From: Lachnospiraceae bacterium
GTDB taxonomy: Bacteria > Bacillota > Clostridia > Lachnospirales > Lachnospiraceae
Direction of reading: 5' to 3'
DNA: 47,143 nt
NCBI GenBank assembly: GCA_017556805.1
Contig: JAFYMC010000015.1
Span: 1 to 47,143 of the forward strand
The position numbers and the translations under genes were made by a program. The notes under the pieces were generated by a model. That model saw only the letters and a list, made by a program, of their open reading frames with translations. It made no database searches and was not told where the DNA came from. Of this stretch, positions 1 to 8,920 are shown piece by piece; the stretch's first letter is position 1, and the number at the start of each line of letters is the position of its first letter.

Positions 1-1800
1 CACTACTTCGATTGCGTTCGTGTAGTGATAATTATAATTCGTGTAAATATAATTCGTCGCGTATATCTCACAATTATCCAGGTCTACCGCTCCGCCGATA
101 TAAAACCCGCTGTACTCCTTACTGTAATAATCCCTGTTTCTCTTATAGATTCCGTGCATGTCCCTGAACTTCGTATATTCAGCTGTAAGCAGTCCCCCTT
201 CAACTACATACACTCCTCCCATATATCCACTTCCGCTTTCCGAGCCTCCATATTCCACATCACTCATAGATGTGAAAACCACTTCATCTCCCTCATCTCC
301 ATCTGCATACAAATTACCATGCACACAAAAACTAACATCTAATGCACACCGCAGTATTGTCCCCGGTTTAATATACAAGGTTGCATTTTTTGCAACAGTT
401 AAACTTCCCGTCACCTCATAAGAGCCTACACCTTCTCCCCATACAGTATCTTGCGATATTGTTCCACTCACCTTTTTCACGTTTGTAAAAGAAACCACAT
501 TACTATGAACTATATCTTCTTCCGTTTCCCCGACGCTACTGACCTGATACTCATAGGTTCCGTAACAATCCGGTACCGAATAGGTGTATTTAAGTGCGCT
601 TCCGGAAACACAGGCCACTTCTTCGCCGTTTACCTTCACCCGATACTCCTCCGGTTGAATATAACGTACCGCACTCCCCGTAACGCATTCTGTGGTCATA
701 TCACTATCGATAGAATTCCATGACAAAGAAACCGTATTGACATCCTGCGAAATCACATACAGTTTAATCTCTTTCTCTATCGGTTCCGGTGTTGCTGTTG
801 GCATTGGCGTCACCGTCGGGGCCGGACTTGGACTCGGCGTCGCTGTTGGGCTCAGACTCGGCGTCACTGTCGGTACCGGTGTACTTGTTGGTGCTGGCGT
901 TGCCGTCGGGGCCGGACTTGGACTCGGCGTCGGTGTTGCTGTCGGCACCGGTGTACTTGTCGGTATTGGTGTTGCCGTCGGCACCGGTGTACTCGTCGGT
1001 ATTGGCGTTGCCGTCGGAGCCGGGCTTGGGCTCGGTGTCACCGTCGGCATCGGACTCGGCGTCGGTGTTGCCGTCGGCACCGGTGTACTTGTCGGTATTG
1101 GCGTTGCCGTCGGGGCCGGTCTTGGGCTCGGTGTTGCCGTCGGTGTCGGCGTGCTTGTCGGCGTCGGTGTCGCTGTCGGCATCGGACTCGGGCTCGGTGT
1201 TGCCGTCGGCACCGGTGTACTTGTCGGTATTGGCGTTGCCGTCGGTGCCGGGCTTGGGCTCGGACTCGGTGTCGCTGTCGGCACCAGTGTACTTGTCGGT
1301 GTTGGCGTTGCCGTCGGTACCGGTGTACTTGTTGGTGCTGACGTTGCCGTCGGCACCGGTGTACTCGTCGGTATTGGCGTTGCCGTCGGTGCCGGGCTTG
1401 GGCTCGGTGTCACCGTCGGCATCGGACTCGGCGTCGCTGTCGGTACCGGTGTACTTGTTGGCGCTGGCGTTGCCGTCGGTACCGGAGTCGGCGAAATTAT
1501 TGCATCAAAAAAAACCTTCGCCTGTTTCTCCACTCTTTCCAACACTTCATCTATTTTTTCTTTCGTGTCAGGATCAATCGTATTGATTGACTCTTCCACC
1601 CGCTCTGTTACTTCTTCTGCCTTTTCTTTTAATTTGCTTAACCATCCACCGCCCCATGAATTGTCTGCGGCATAGGCAACATACGTATTCGATGTGACCG
1701 GAGAGAAGTTCTGCAGCACAATGGATACAATCAGTGCAATTGCCAGCCTCTTTCCCCATTTTTTCTTGTGTTTCCTGTTTTTTGTTTTTCCTGTGTTCAT
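1..1800 (-). CDS. Secreted beta-helix-like surface protein with long Pro/Thr linker (3' end outside window)
   Basis: An ATG at 1800 opens a frame that stays open through base 1 (600 codons), so the C-terminus is missing. The N-terminus is basic (MNTGKTKNRKHKKKWGKR), then a hydrophobic segment (LAIALIVSIVLQ) and an AYAA cleavage-like site, which together make a Sec signal peptide of about 45 residues. A charged helix (about residues 48-95, rich in Glu/Lys) follows, then about 235 Pro/Thr-rich residues, then a beta-sandwich-like stretch with alternating hydrophobics (KLYVISQDVNTVSLSW). The last part has short beta-strand turns (LYIKPGTILR, GNLYADGDEGDEVVFTS, GGVYVVEGGLLTAEYTKF) typical of right-handed parallel beta-helix surface proteins. 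It has its own promoter and looks monocistronic at the 5' end. Secretion and linker are seen in the sequence. The beta-helix call is from pattern, and the ligand is unknown. Confidence 0.75.
   Translation of the reverse strand, partial: MNTGKTKNRKHKKKWGKRLAIALIVSIVLQNFSPVTSNTYVAYAADNSWGGGWLSKLKEKAEEVTERVEESINTIDPDTKEKIDEVLERVEKQAKVFFDAIISPTPVPTATPAPTSTPVPTATPSPMPTVTPSPSPAPTATPIPTSTPVPTATSAPTSTPVPTATPTPTSTLVPTATPSPSPSPAPTATPIPTSTPVPTATPSPSPMPTATPTPTSTPTPTATPSPRPAPTATPIPTSTPVPTATPTPSPMPTVTPSPSPAPTATPIPTSTPVPTATPIPTSTPVPTATPTPSPSPAPTATPAPTSTPVPTVTPSLSPTATPSPSPAPTVTPMPTATPEPIEKEIKLYVISQDVNTVSLSWNSIDSDMTTECVTGSAVRYIQPEEYRVKVNGEEVACVSGSALKYTYSVPDCYGTYEYQVSSVGETEEDIVHSNVVSFTNVKKVSGTISQDTVWGEGVGSYEVTGSLTVAKNATLYIKPGTILRCALDVSFCVHGNLYADGDEGDEVVFTSMSDVEYGGSESGSGYMGGVYVVEGGLLTAEYTKFRDMHGIYKRNRDYYSKEYSGFYIGGAVDLDNCEIYATNYIYTNYNYHYTNAIEVV
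785..1495 (-). repeat. Coding tandem repeat for a Pro/Thr-rich linker
   Basis: About 700 bp of degenerate short repeats encode units such as PTATP, PVPTST and PSPAPT in the minus-strand surface-protein gene. Units recur as whole blocks, for example the segment coding PTATPIPTSTPVPTATP appears several times. The repeats leave long frames open on the plus strand (Gly/Val-rich), which are shadows. Such tracts can change length by slippage or recombination. Confidence 0.85.
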
Positions 1801-1888
1801 CCTATTCCTATCCTTCTGATTGATTTATGAAATATCTCTCTTTTCTTTCTCACGCGGTCACTTTACCTTGCCACCGCAATAAATCAAT

Positions 1889-1917
1889 ATTTTACAGGAA
1901 TATTTAGCGTTTGTCAA
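1889..1917 (-). promoter_or_regulatory. Sigma-A promoter of the surface-protein gene
   Basis: On the minus strand, TTGACA (1917-1912), a 17-base spacer ending in TG, and TAAAAT (1894-1889). Transcription would start near 1882 and leave a leader of about 80 bases. No riboswitch fold was recognised in that leader. Confidence 0.75.
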
Positions 1918-1980
1918 CCTTTCTTTCATAATTGCTACATTTTCAACATAATTATAAATCTCGCAATCACTTATCCACAT

Positions 1981-2016
1981 AAAGAAAACAGGGTACACAC
2001 TCACCGTGTGCACCCC
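1981..2016 (-). terminator. Rho-independent terminator after the cytidylyltransferase
   Basis: The minus-strand stem GGGTGCACAC/GTGTGTACCC with a 5-base loop (plus-strand bases 1991-2015) is followed by a T-rich run. It closes the teichoic-acid-type operon. Confidence 0.8.
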
Positions 2017-2043
2017 GCCTGTACTTCTTTCTTACTTCAATTT

Positions 2044-2436
2044 TTACTTCTTCGCGTTCAAATCGCTCTTTATCTTCGTGGTGGAGATTCCCTCCGTCCG
2101 CGGAAGATAAACCACTTCGCAGTAATCCTTTAAGAAATCGAACTGGCCCTTCCAGTCGTCTCCCATGACGAACACGTCGACCTGGTTATCGACCACATCC
2201 TGTATCTTCTGCTCCCAGGTATATTCCGGGATGACCTCATCCACGTAGCGGATGGCCTCCAGGATGGTCTTTCTGGCCTCGTAAGGATGATACGCTGTCT
2301 TGTGCTTGATGGCATTGAACTCGTCGCTGGACAGCACCACAATCAGATAGTCTCCCAGCTCCTTTGCGCGACGCAATAAATTAATATGACCTACATGTAA
2401 CAAATCATAGGTTCCGTAGGTAATGACCTTTTTCAT
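2044..2436 (-). CDS. tagD: Glycerol-3-phosphate cytidylyltransferase
   Basis: This 130-residue protein matches the usual length of TagD/GCT (about 129). It makes CDP-glycerol from CTP and glycerol-3-phosphate in the cytoplasm, the activated donor for glycerol-phosphate polymers. The nucleotidyltransferase signature HVGH is at residues 14-17 and the C-terminal RTEGISTT motif is at about 113-120. It is the last gene of a three-gene operon. The preceding CDP-glycerol transferase gene ends 12 bases upstream, and its TAG stop is part of this gene's ribosome binding site (TAGGAGGATG). Substrate supply and substrate use are therefore encoded side by side. The family call is firm. The final polymer (wall teichoic acid or a capsule-like polymer) is not shown. 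Confidence 0.95.
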   Translation of the reverse strand: MKKVITYGTYDLLHVGHINLLRRAKELGDYLIVVLSSDEFNAIKHKTAYHPYEARKTILEAIRYVDEVIPEYTWEQKIQDVVDNQVDVFVMGDDWKGQFDFLKDYCEVVYLPRTEGISTTKIKSDLNAKK

Positions 2437-2448
2437 TCTGACATCCTC

Positions 2449-5400
2449 CTATTTCATTGCGGCAATCCGTTCAAACTCCGCCACCGCTTCTTTGTTGTAC
2501 TCCTCATAGTTGACGGAAAGGGTCTGTGTTACCTTTCCCTCAAGGCACAGCTTCATACCGTCGTATACGCCCTGTTCGCTGTCTTCTACCAAGGTACCGC
2601 CGTACTTTTTCATAAAGCTACGCGGTCCCGGAATGTCCGTGGACACACAACGCACGCCTAAAATATCCGCCTCCGCCAGCACCAGACCGAAGCCCTCGTA
2701 GCGGGAGGAGAAGATAAAGTAGTCGCACCGTTTCAGCAACGCAAACGGGTTCGGTAAATATAATATAATCACAATATGGTCGTAGCTGTCAAGTGCCTGG
2801 GCCTTTGCCAGGGTCTCCTCATACAGAGCACCTCTGCCGCCCACAATAATCAGATACGTATCCGGATTCTCCTTGTGAATCTGATCAAAGGCGGAAAGCA
2901 GTCTGTCGTGGCCCTTTTCCGGAGAGAACCGGCCGATGTTGATAAACTTCACGCTGTCGCTTGCAAGAATCTCCTGTAAACGTTCTTCGGATACATTCAT
3001 CTTGGTACGGATATCGAGGGTAATCTCCTGCTCCGCCAGATCCAGCACACGCTGATAGTTGATGATATTTTTCGCCACGGAAAGCTCCGCAGTCTTCTCC
3101 ACCCGGGCCGGCAGCTTCTTTGCGATACGCTCCGCACAGAACTTGATATCCTCCGTGACCACCGCCACGCTGTCGTATTCCTGGTAGGCTCTCGCCATCA
3201 CCTCGGTACGCACCAGACGGCGCTCTCTGATTTCCTTTTCCATGTCGTTGTGGACATAGATGGTTCTGTTACAGGACGCCCCACGGAAGGTGGAGGTCAT
3301 ATCGTTGGAATAGCCGCTGAAGTGAATCAGCTTATCCATCCGGCAGCCCGTAAACAACCGGCGGGAATCCCGCTTTGCAATCTTATCCGAAATCTTCTCG
3401 ATAATACCGTACGGCACCAGCCCCTTTTTCGTCCAGATTTTATACAGCACAAAATCCCAAAAGCTGAGACTGAGTCCGTTGGAAAAGCCCAGATAGTGCA
3501 CGCCCTCCGGCAGATTCTCCAGCACCTCCGGATGCTTTTTCACATCCTCGGTCTTAAACAACAGGGTGTAGTTCGTCTGCTTCTTATCTACTTGAGACAA
3601 AAGGTTAAACAGGGAGGTGGTAATACCGTTATTATACAACGCACCGCCGAAAATCACTACGTTCCGCTTGCCGTTATCCGGAATATCAAGGGTCTTGATT
3701 CCCGTATCCTCACCGAACAAGAACTTCCGGCAAATCGCCTTTGCCGCATCCGGGCGGTCGTAGGCACAATACTCCTTTAAGAACGCCGTCTCGTCGTAGT
3801 TCTTTTCCTCTACCATAAAGGAAAGCAGTTCGTCTACCTTCTTTGCCTGCGGGAACGGCAGACTCGACAACGGCAGATAGAAGCCTCGGGATGCCTCGTA
3901 TTCCTCTTCGTCATAGGTAAACAAAAGTATCTTCTTCCGGGTCAGCGCATAATCAAAGAATACGCTGGAGTAATCGGTAATCAGGCCGTCGGTCGCCGCC
4001 AGAAACTCGTAGGTCTCGCAATCCTCCGGGAACGGACGGATATGGGAAAACTGACCGAAGTCCATTTCCGCGCCGTTAAAGGCATGGAGCTTTACGTATA
4101 CCACATAGTCCTCCGGAAGGCCCGCATCCAGTTCCGTAAGGTAAGTCGTCAGCTCATTGACCTGTGCCTTCTTTACTACACCGCCTACCACACCGCGCCA
4201 GGTCGGTAAAAAGGCATAGACCTTCTTTCCTTCCAGTCCGTAGCGCGTCTTCATACGCTCACCGCAGAATACTTGGTTTCTCGGATAACCGGTGAGCCAG
4301 ATTTTGCCGGTACCCAGATTGTCTAACATAAAGTCCTCTACCATCCGGTTCATGGTGAACTCGTTCGGGAAAATCACGTAATCCGCCGCCAGCAAATTCT
4401 TCTGTACGTTTCCGATGGTATGAGCCTCTTCCTTTACACTCTTACCTAAGGTCTTTAACGGTGTTCCGTGCCAGGTGTTCAAATACACCTGCTCCTCCCG
4501 CTTAATGAAATGGAACACAAAGGAGGTATCGTTGATCAAATACTTGGCCGTTGCCAGAATCTTGTTGTACGGAGTGGAATTCCGCACCACAAGCTTTACT
4601 TTTCCCATACCAAGGGCCGCAAGCTTCTTCTTAAACGCCTTCTTGTTTTCCTTTAAGCAGGTCAGGTACAGCGTATAGTCGCGGTACTCCTCCCCCTTTG
4701 CCAGCTCGCAAAGGAGGGCATAAATGTTGCCATCCATGGCCTTTCCCTGCTGGTTTTCCAACAGAACCGCCTTTTCCTTAATCGGACGGTCAAGATACTT
4801 CGGGTAACGCATCCGGCGCAGCACGCCGCCCTTCAGTTTGTTTTTCCAGCTCTTTATCTTATTCACCACACGACGCCACTTTCTGTAACGCTTCACACCG
4901 GCCGGAGTCTCCGCCGCTCTTTCCTGAGGCGCAATCACAGCCGCCAATACACGCTTTGCCGCATCCGCATCATCCAGATAAGTAAACTTCTTACAGAACG
5001 CCTCGTAACGCTCGTCGCATACAAACGGCTTCGCCAGTGCCTTCTCCAGCTCCTCCTCTACCGCATCCTGGGTGGTTACGATCGGGCCCGGCAAAATATC
5101 CGGCTCAATATAAAAATCACGCAGCTGTCCGCGGTATTCCTCGATGTCATACATGAAGAAAATCATCGGACGGCGCAAAATGGAATAGTCAAACATAACA
5201 CTGGAGTAGTCCGTCATGAGCAAGTCACTGATGACATACAGATGGTTGATGTCGCCGTAATCGGACACATCAAACAAAAAGCCTCTGTACTTTTCCGCAT
5301 CAAACTCCATATTGGCAAAATAGTGGGCACGCAGTAACACCACTGCCGTATCGCCGAAGCGCTTCTGCAGACGCTCCATATCCAGTGCCACCTGATACTC

Positions 5401-6201
5401 AAAGCCCTTGCCGTACTCATAGGCCTTATCCCGGAAGGTCGGGGCATATAAAATAATTTTCTTATCCTTCGGAAGCAGAAGAGACTCTTTAATCCGCTCC
5501 ACATCCTCCTCGGTATACTTAAAAAGGAATACATTCCGCGGATAGCCCAGCTCGATGAGCTTATTCTTCTTTTCCTCCTCCGTCAGCGCATAGGCGGATG
5601 CCAGCTTTTCGGAGGTATAGGCAGACGGAGACAGCAGATAGGTAAACTGATCCGCTTCCTCACGATACATCTTATGAATCTCCTTTACGCTCTGAGAGCC
5701 GTTGCCCTCCAGTACGATATCACAGCCCAGACGCTTAAGCGGCGTGCCGTGCCAGGTCTGAATATAAATCTGCCCCTTACGCACCGGAATGGTCTTCGGG
5801 TTGGTGGAATTGGTCACACGGTACTTTGCGGTGGCCATGACCTCATAGTACTTCTCCGATCCCTTTTTCACCAACGTCACATTACGGTACTGCTTCAAAA
5901 ACTCGTAGTTCTTTATAACGGCGCCGGCAAAGGACCACACAAGGCGATACCCTGCATAGGCCGGATTCTGCACCATCTCTTCAAACAACGCCTTCGGGCT
6001 GCAGGTATACTGTTTTCCTTTAAAGGCCTCAAACACCACTAAATTCGGATCTATCGGGCAAGCCAGACACTTTCTCTTAAAAATGGACAGACCTCTTACC
6101 CGGTCCCAGAACCGGTAATATCTTCCCCACACTTTATTTCGCTTGATACGCGCACGCCTCAGTGCCGACTTTTTCTTTTTTAAAATACTTAAAAAGCTCA
6201 T
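2449..6201 (-). CDS. Triple-domain fusion: two CDP-glycerol glycerophosphotransferase modules plus a GT4 glycosyltransferase
   Basis: 1250 residues hold three modules. Module 1 (about 40-420) has HGTPLK at 151 and TDYSSV at 330. Module 2 (about 480-830) has HGTPLK at 578 and TDYSSV at 742. Both are hallmarks of the TagB/TagF family, which moves glycerol-phosphate from CDP-glycerol to a lipid-linked acceptor at the inner membrane face. Module 3 (about 845-1250) is a GT-B glycosyltransferase of the GT4 type, with IGRFSPEKGHDRL and SRYEGFGLVLAEA. The basic N-terminus (KKKKSALRRARIKRNK) may bind membrane. The start has AGGAGG 5 bases upstream. The upstream gene is a PHP phosphoesterase and the downstream gene makes CDP-glycerol. 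An enzyme that primes, extends and glycosylates a glycerol-phosphate polymer is inferred from the fusion. Which module does which step is unknown. Confidence 0.9.
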   Translation of the reverse strand: MSFLSILKKKKSALRRARIKRNKVWGRYYRFWDRVRGLSIFKRKCLACPIDPNLVVFEAFKGKQYTCSPKALFEEMVQNPAYAGYRLVWSFAGAVIKNYEFLKQYRNVTLVKKGSEKYYEVMATAKYRVTNSTNPKTIPVRKGQIYIQTWHGTPLKRLGCDIVLEGNGSQSVKEIHKMYREEADQFTYLLSPSAYTSEKLASAYALTEEEKKNKLIELGYPRNVFLFKYTEEDVERIKESLLLPKDKKIILYAPTFRDKAYEYGKGFEYQVALDMERLQKRFGDTAVVLLRAHYFANMEFDAEKYRGFLFDVSDYGDINHLYVISDLLMTDYSSVMFDYSILRRPMIFFMYDIEEYRGQLRDFYIEPDILPGPIVTTQDAVEEELEKALAKPFVCDERYEAFCKKFTYLDDADAAKRVLAAVIAPQERAAETPAGVKRYRKWRRVVNKIKSWKNKLKGGVLRRMRYPKYLDRPIKEKAVLLENQQGKAMDGNIYALLCELAKGEEYRDYTLYLTCLKENKKAFKKKLAALGMGKVKLVVRNSTPYNKILATAKYLINDTSFVFHFIKREEQVYLNTWHGTPLKTLGKSVKEEAHTIGNVQKNLLAADYVIFPNEFTMNRMVEDFMLDNLGTGKIWLTGYPRNQVFCGERMKTRYGLEGKKVYAFLPTWRGVVGGVVKKAQVNELTTYLTELDAGLPEDYVVYVKLHAFNGAEMDFGQFSHIRPFPEDCETYEFLAATDGLITDYSSVFFDYALTRKKILLFTYDEEEYEASRGFYLPLSSLPFPQAKKVDELLSFMVEEKNYDETAFLKEYCAYDRPDAAKAICRKFLFGEDTGIKTLDIPDNGKRNVVIFGGALYNNGITTSLFNLLSQVDKKQTNYTLLFKTEDVKKHPEVLENLPEGVHYLGFSNGLSLSFWDFVLYKIWTKKGLVPYGIIEKISDKIAKRDSRRLFTGCRMDKLIHFSGYSNDMTSTFRGASCNRTIYVHNDMEKEIRERRLVRTEVMARAYQEYDSVAVVTEDIKFCAERIAKKLPARVEKTAELSVAKNIINYQRVLDLAEQEITLDIRTKMNVSEERLQEILASDSVKFINIGRFSPEKGHDRLLSAFDQIHKENPDTYLIIVGGRGALYEETLAKAQALDSYDHIVIILYLPNPFALLKRCDYFIFSSRYEGFGLVLAEADILGVRCVSTDIPGPRSFMKKYGGTLVEDSEQGVYDGMKLCLEGKVTQTLSVNYEEYNKEAVAEFERIAAMK

Positions 6202-6223
6202 AACAGCCTCCTAAAACACTCTC

Positions 6224-6919
6224 TTACATTTCTACAAAATCTGTAATAACGCGGTAACCGGTGCCCTTTCGTACCGCCCCGATGTAATCCGCAATACTCT
6301 CCCACTTCTTTTCAAAAATCATACCGCCCCGCAGCTGTACCCTGCCGTGGGCATCCGAGCCGCCGGTCCCGTGAATCCCGTGCTCTGCGGCATAAGCTGC
6401 CGCCTTTTCGTTAAATCCCTCGCCCCTGGCGGAATTTAACGCATTGCTGATTTCAAAGGCCTCGCAGCAATCCGGATAAAGCTTTACCTCCGGGATGTAC
6501 GGTGCCTCACGGTACGGGTGCGCCTGCACCACAAAGCCTCCCGCCGCAGTCACCTTTTCAAACTGCTCCTTCGGGCTCCAGGACAGCATATCCTCCTGCT
6601 CCGCAAGCCACTCCTCGGATAAGCCGTAAAGCAAAAACTCCTGACCGTGAAAATTGGTCTCCAGACCGAAAAACACCTGCAGACCGATTTCATCGCCCCG
6701 CTTTTTTGCACTGCGATAGCCTTCACAAAAGGCCTCTACCCGCTCCTTCCACGGCAAATCCCGTGAAATCGCACAGTTGCCGTTAAAGAAATGGTCGGTT
6801 ACCACAATTCCGGTATACCCGAACCCTTTATATAAATCCGCCTGTTCCGCCCCGGTCAGATGCCCGCAGGCACTTCCCTGGCATGTATGCAAATGTGTTT
6901 CGTATTTGTACTCGGCCAT
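6224..6919 (-). CDS. PHP-domain metal-dependent phosphoesterase
   Basis: 231 residues starting MAEYKYETHLHT. PHP motif I (HLHT), a second motif around TDHFFNG, ETN in the middle, AHPY and the late GGSDAH motif supply the metal-binding His and Asp residues. PHP proteins hydrolyse phosphoesters with a small metal cluster. The substrate of this one is not evident. The ATG at 6919 is chosen over an in-frame TTG at 6928 because AAAGGAGA lies 10 bases before the ATG and almost on top of the TTG. It is the first gene of the operon, 22 bases before the triple-domain transferase. A role in polymer or nucleotide-sugar phosphate turnover is inferred from context only. It could equally be a tyrosine-phosphatase-like regulator, as some PHP proteins in polysaccharide loci are. 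Confidence 0.85.
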   Translation of the reverse strand: MAEYKYETHLHTCQGSACGHLTGAEQADLYKGFGYTGIVVTDHFFNGNCAISRDLPWKERVEAFCEGYRSAKKRGDEIGLQVFFGLETNFHGQEFLLYGLSEEWLAEQEDMLSWSPKEQFEKVTAAGGFVVQAHPYREAPYIPEVKLYPDCCEAFEISNALNSARGEGFNEKAAAYAAEHGIHGTGGSDAHGRVQLRGGMIFEKKWESIADYIGAVRKGTGYRVITDFVEM

Positions 6920-6956
6920 AACAACCAATCTCCTTTACACAGACTTAACCGATTCT

Positions 6957-6985
6957 ATTATAAATACTTTTAAGGGCGGTGTCAA
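6957..6985 (-). promoter_or_regulatory. Consensus sigma-A promoter of the glycerol-phosphate polymer operon
   Basis: Minus strand: TTGACA (6985-6980), 17-base spacer, TATAAT (6962-6957), a perfect match to consensus. The -35 box sits inside one arm of the hairpin at 6972-7003. Confidence 0.85.
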
Positions 6986-7003
6986 CCAATCACACCGCCC
7001 TTT
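6972..7003. terminator. GC-rich hairpin between the CPBP protease gene and the next operon
   Basis: AAGGGCGGTGT/ACACCGCCCTT with a loop of about 9 bases. On the minus strand it would end the protease operon, although the following U-tract is weak (TTAAAA). The plus strand has the better T-run. One arm contains the -35 box of the downstream promoter. Confidence 0.6.
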
Positions 7004-7031
7004 TCCTGTGAAAAATATGTTAAACTTTATT

Positions 7032-7916
7032 TTATACGGTTTCGGATACTTCCGTTACAGCCTCAACAGTCTCCGCAACCGCTTCCTCTGCTTTCGGTAT
7101 TCTGATAAACCAGAAGATGCCCACTAAGGTAAACACCACCGCTACCGCAATCAATACCACGCCGAGCCAGTCCGGTGCCGATTCCATAAACAACCCCAGT
7201 AATATTCCGCACAAATTATAACTGAAATGCAGTAAAATAGAGGCGTATAAAGACTTCGTCCGATAGAATACCCAGGCCAATACCATACCCAGCACTGTTG
7301 CGTATGCTGCCCATACCAGATTTCCGTGAAGCAAACCGAACAATACGGAGGAAATCAGCATTGCCGCGATAACCGGCATTCCTTTTTTCATTCTGGAAAA
7401 TACCAGTCCTCGTAATACCCATTCCTCTACAATCGGAGCCGAAATCAACGTATGCAGAAGCACCACAAGTCCCACCTCATCATAAACGGACGCAGACTCC
7501 TGATAGGAATTTAACAGCTCTTCCGGAAGAAATCCCATAACAAAGTTCGTCAATACATTCATTCCGAGCCCCAGCAGAATAAGCGGCACAATCGCACCCG
7601 GATGAAACTTTCTCAAAGACAATTCTCCGGTTATCTTTTTCTTTCTGCACACAAAAATCAGACAAGTCACAGCAACCGTCACTACATTCACAATAATTGT
7701 GGACGGCACCGAAAACTCCATGACAGCCTCCATATAGTCTTCCATATACTGCTTCATCACCGCCGGATCCGAGAGACTCATTCCTTTCTCCGCATACTCC
7801 GCTGTAATCCTAACGCTTTCTACCGTACCCCAAATCATCTGAACCACAAACATCACGGCAAGATAAATTCCTAAGTAACCCAGTCCCTTCAATAACGCCA
7901 TAAAAAACTTTTTCAT
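7032..7916 (-). CDS. CPBP-family intramembrane metalloprotease (second tandem copy)
   Basis: 294 residues with about seven hydrophobic helices. The glutamate-rich CPBP/CAAX motif is at residues 164-169 (EEWVLR), the HGN-type His is at 197 and a third motif with His230 and Asn234 is in SILLHFSYN. Relatives of this family act as Rce1-like membrane proteases or in bacteriocin self-immunity. The C-terminus is an acidic, Ala/Val/Glu-rich tail. It follows its paralogue by 46 bases, and the two starts share the same ribosome binding region (GGAAGGAGAAC) and the opening MKKFF...LLKG.GY.GIY, so the duplication included the leader. The substrate is unknown. Confidence 0.88.
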   Translation of the reverse strand: MKKFFMALLKGLGYLGIYLAVMFVVQMIWGTVESVRITAEYAEKGMSLSDPAVMKQYMEDYMEAVMEFSVPSTIIVNVVTVAVTCLIFVCRKKKITGELSLRKFHPGAIVPLILLGLGMNVLTNFVMGFLPEELLNSYQESASVYDEVGLVVLLHTLISAPIVEEWVLRGLVFSRMKKGMPVIAAMLISSVLFGLLHGNLVWAAYATVLGMVLAWVFYRTKSLYASILLHFSYNLCGILLGLFMESAPDWLGVVLIAVAVVFTLVGIFWFIRIPKAEEAVAETVEAVTEVSETV

Positions 7917-7962
7917 TTGTTCTCCTTCCTATACGTACCTTTGATTCATTCCGCTTTATTTA

Positions 7963-8895
7963 TTACATTTCATCCGTATTCTCGACAACAACTTCCGCCA
8001 CGTCAGCTACGCTTTCCGACATCTTTGCGTTTGTCGCGGTACCTGTCTCCACAGCCGGGCCTTCCGCTTTCGGCAGCTTTGCAAACCAGAAAATACTGAT
8101 AGCCGCCACCACCACGGATACAATATTCGTTACGATCCATACCGTCTCCGATGTATCCTCCGGAATCAACATCTGCAGCATGGCACAACCGTTATAGCTC
8201 AGATGCAGTAATATATTACCAAGCAGGGATTTGCTCCGCTCGAATACCCAAACCAACACCAGACCGAAGACAAAGGCATACAGCATCCACACCCACTGAC
8301 CGTGGGCCACACCAAACAGTGCAGAAGATAACAACACCGCCACCGCCGTCGGCATTCCCTTTTTCATACGGGTATAGGCAAGTCCACGGAAAATAATCTC
8401 CTCGATAATCGGTGCCATAATCGTCGTACCGATCACCATCAATACCGCATTTCCGCTCATCACCAGAGACGATGACTCTTCGTAGGCACTCATCCACTCC
8501 TCCGGAATGAAAGAAAGCACCAGACCGGTCACTACATTTAAGCTGAGACCCATCAGCACAATCGGCGCAATTCTCACCGGTTGCAGCTTCCGCAAACAGA
8601 TTTCTTGCGTAAACTTCTTCTTTCTGCATACAAAAATGAGCCATAACAAACCGATAGTCAGAATACCCGAGATAATGACAGCCGGCATAGCCGATTCCGC
8701 CACCACCTGTATAACCTCTTCCATGTATTGCTCAAAGATATCCGGCTCAAACACATTCCGGTAGCGCGTGGTATACTTCATGGCAATCGGTATTATACCC
8801 ACAATCGAGTATACCAGTGTCACCAAAAGCTGCATTCCGAAATAGATACCGAAATAGCCTATGCCCTTTAACAGGCCGATAAAGAACTTTTTCAT
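7963..8895 (-). CDS. CPBP-family intramembrane metalloprotease (first tandem copy)
   Basis: 310 residues, paralogous to its downstream neighbour across the whole length. Motifs are EEIIFR at 165-170, AHG with His198, and ILLHLSYN with His231 and Asn235. The N-terminal helix pair, the conserved FVCRKKK turn near residue 88 and the acidic C-terminal tail are shared by both copies. GGAAGGAGAACGCC precedes the ATG. The coiled-coil gene ends 25 bases upstream, so these three genes are probably one transcript. The family is firm. Whether the two paralogues form a pair or act on different substrates cannot be told from sequence. Confidence 0.88.
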   Translation of the reverse strand: MKKFFIGLLKGIGYFGIYFGMQLLVTLVYSIVGIIPIAMKYTTRYRNVFEPDIFEQYMEEVIQVVAESAMPAVIISGILTIGLLWLIFVCRKKKFTQEICLRKLQPVRIAPIVLMGLSLNVVTGLVLSFIPEEWMSAYEESSSLVMSGNAVLMVIGTTIMAPIIEEIIFRGLAYTRMKKGMPTAVAVLLSSALFGVAHGQWVWMLYAFVFGLVLVWVFERSKSLLGNILLHLSYNGCAMLQMLIPEDTSETVWIVTNIVSVVVAAISIFWFAKLPKAEGPAVETGTATNAKMSESVADVAEVVVENTDEM

Positions 8896-8920
8896 TGGCG
8901 TTCTCCTTCCGATGATTCCG

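Noticed and set aside
692-1675. Plus-strand frame of 327 codons, Gly/Val-rich
   Set aside because: It is the reverse-strand shadow of the Pro/Thr repeat in the minus-strand surface protein, which has a signal peptide, promoter and continuous frame.
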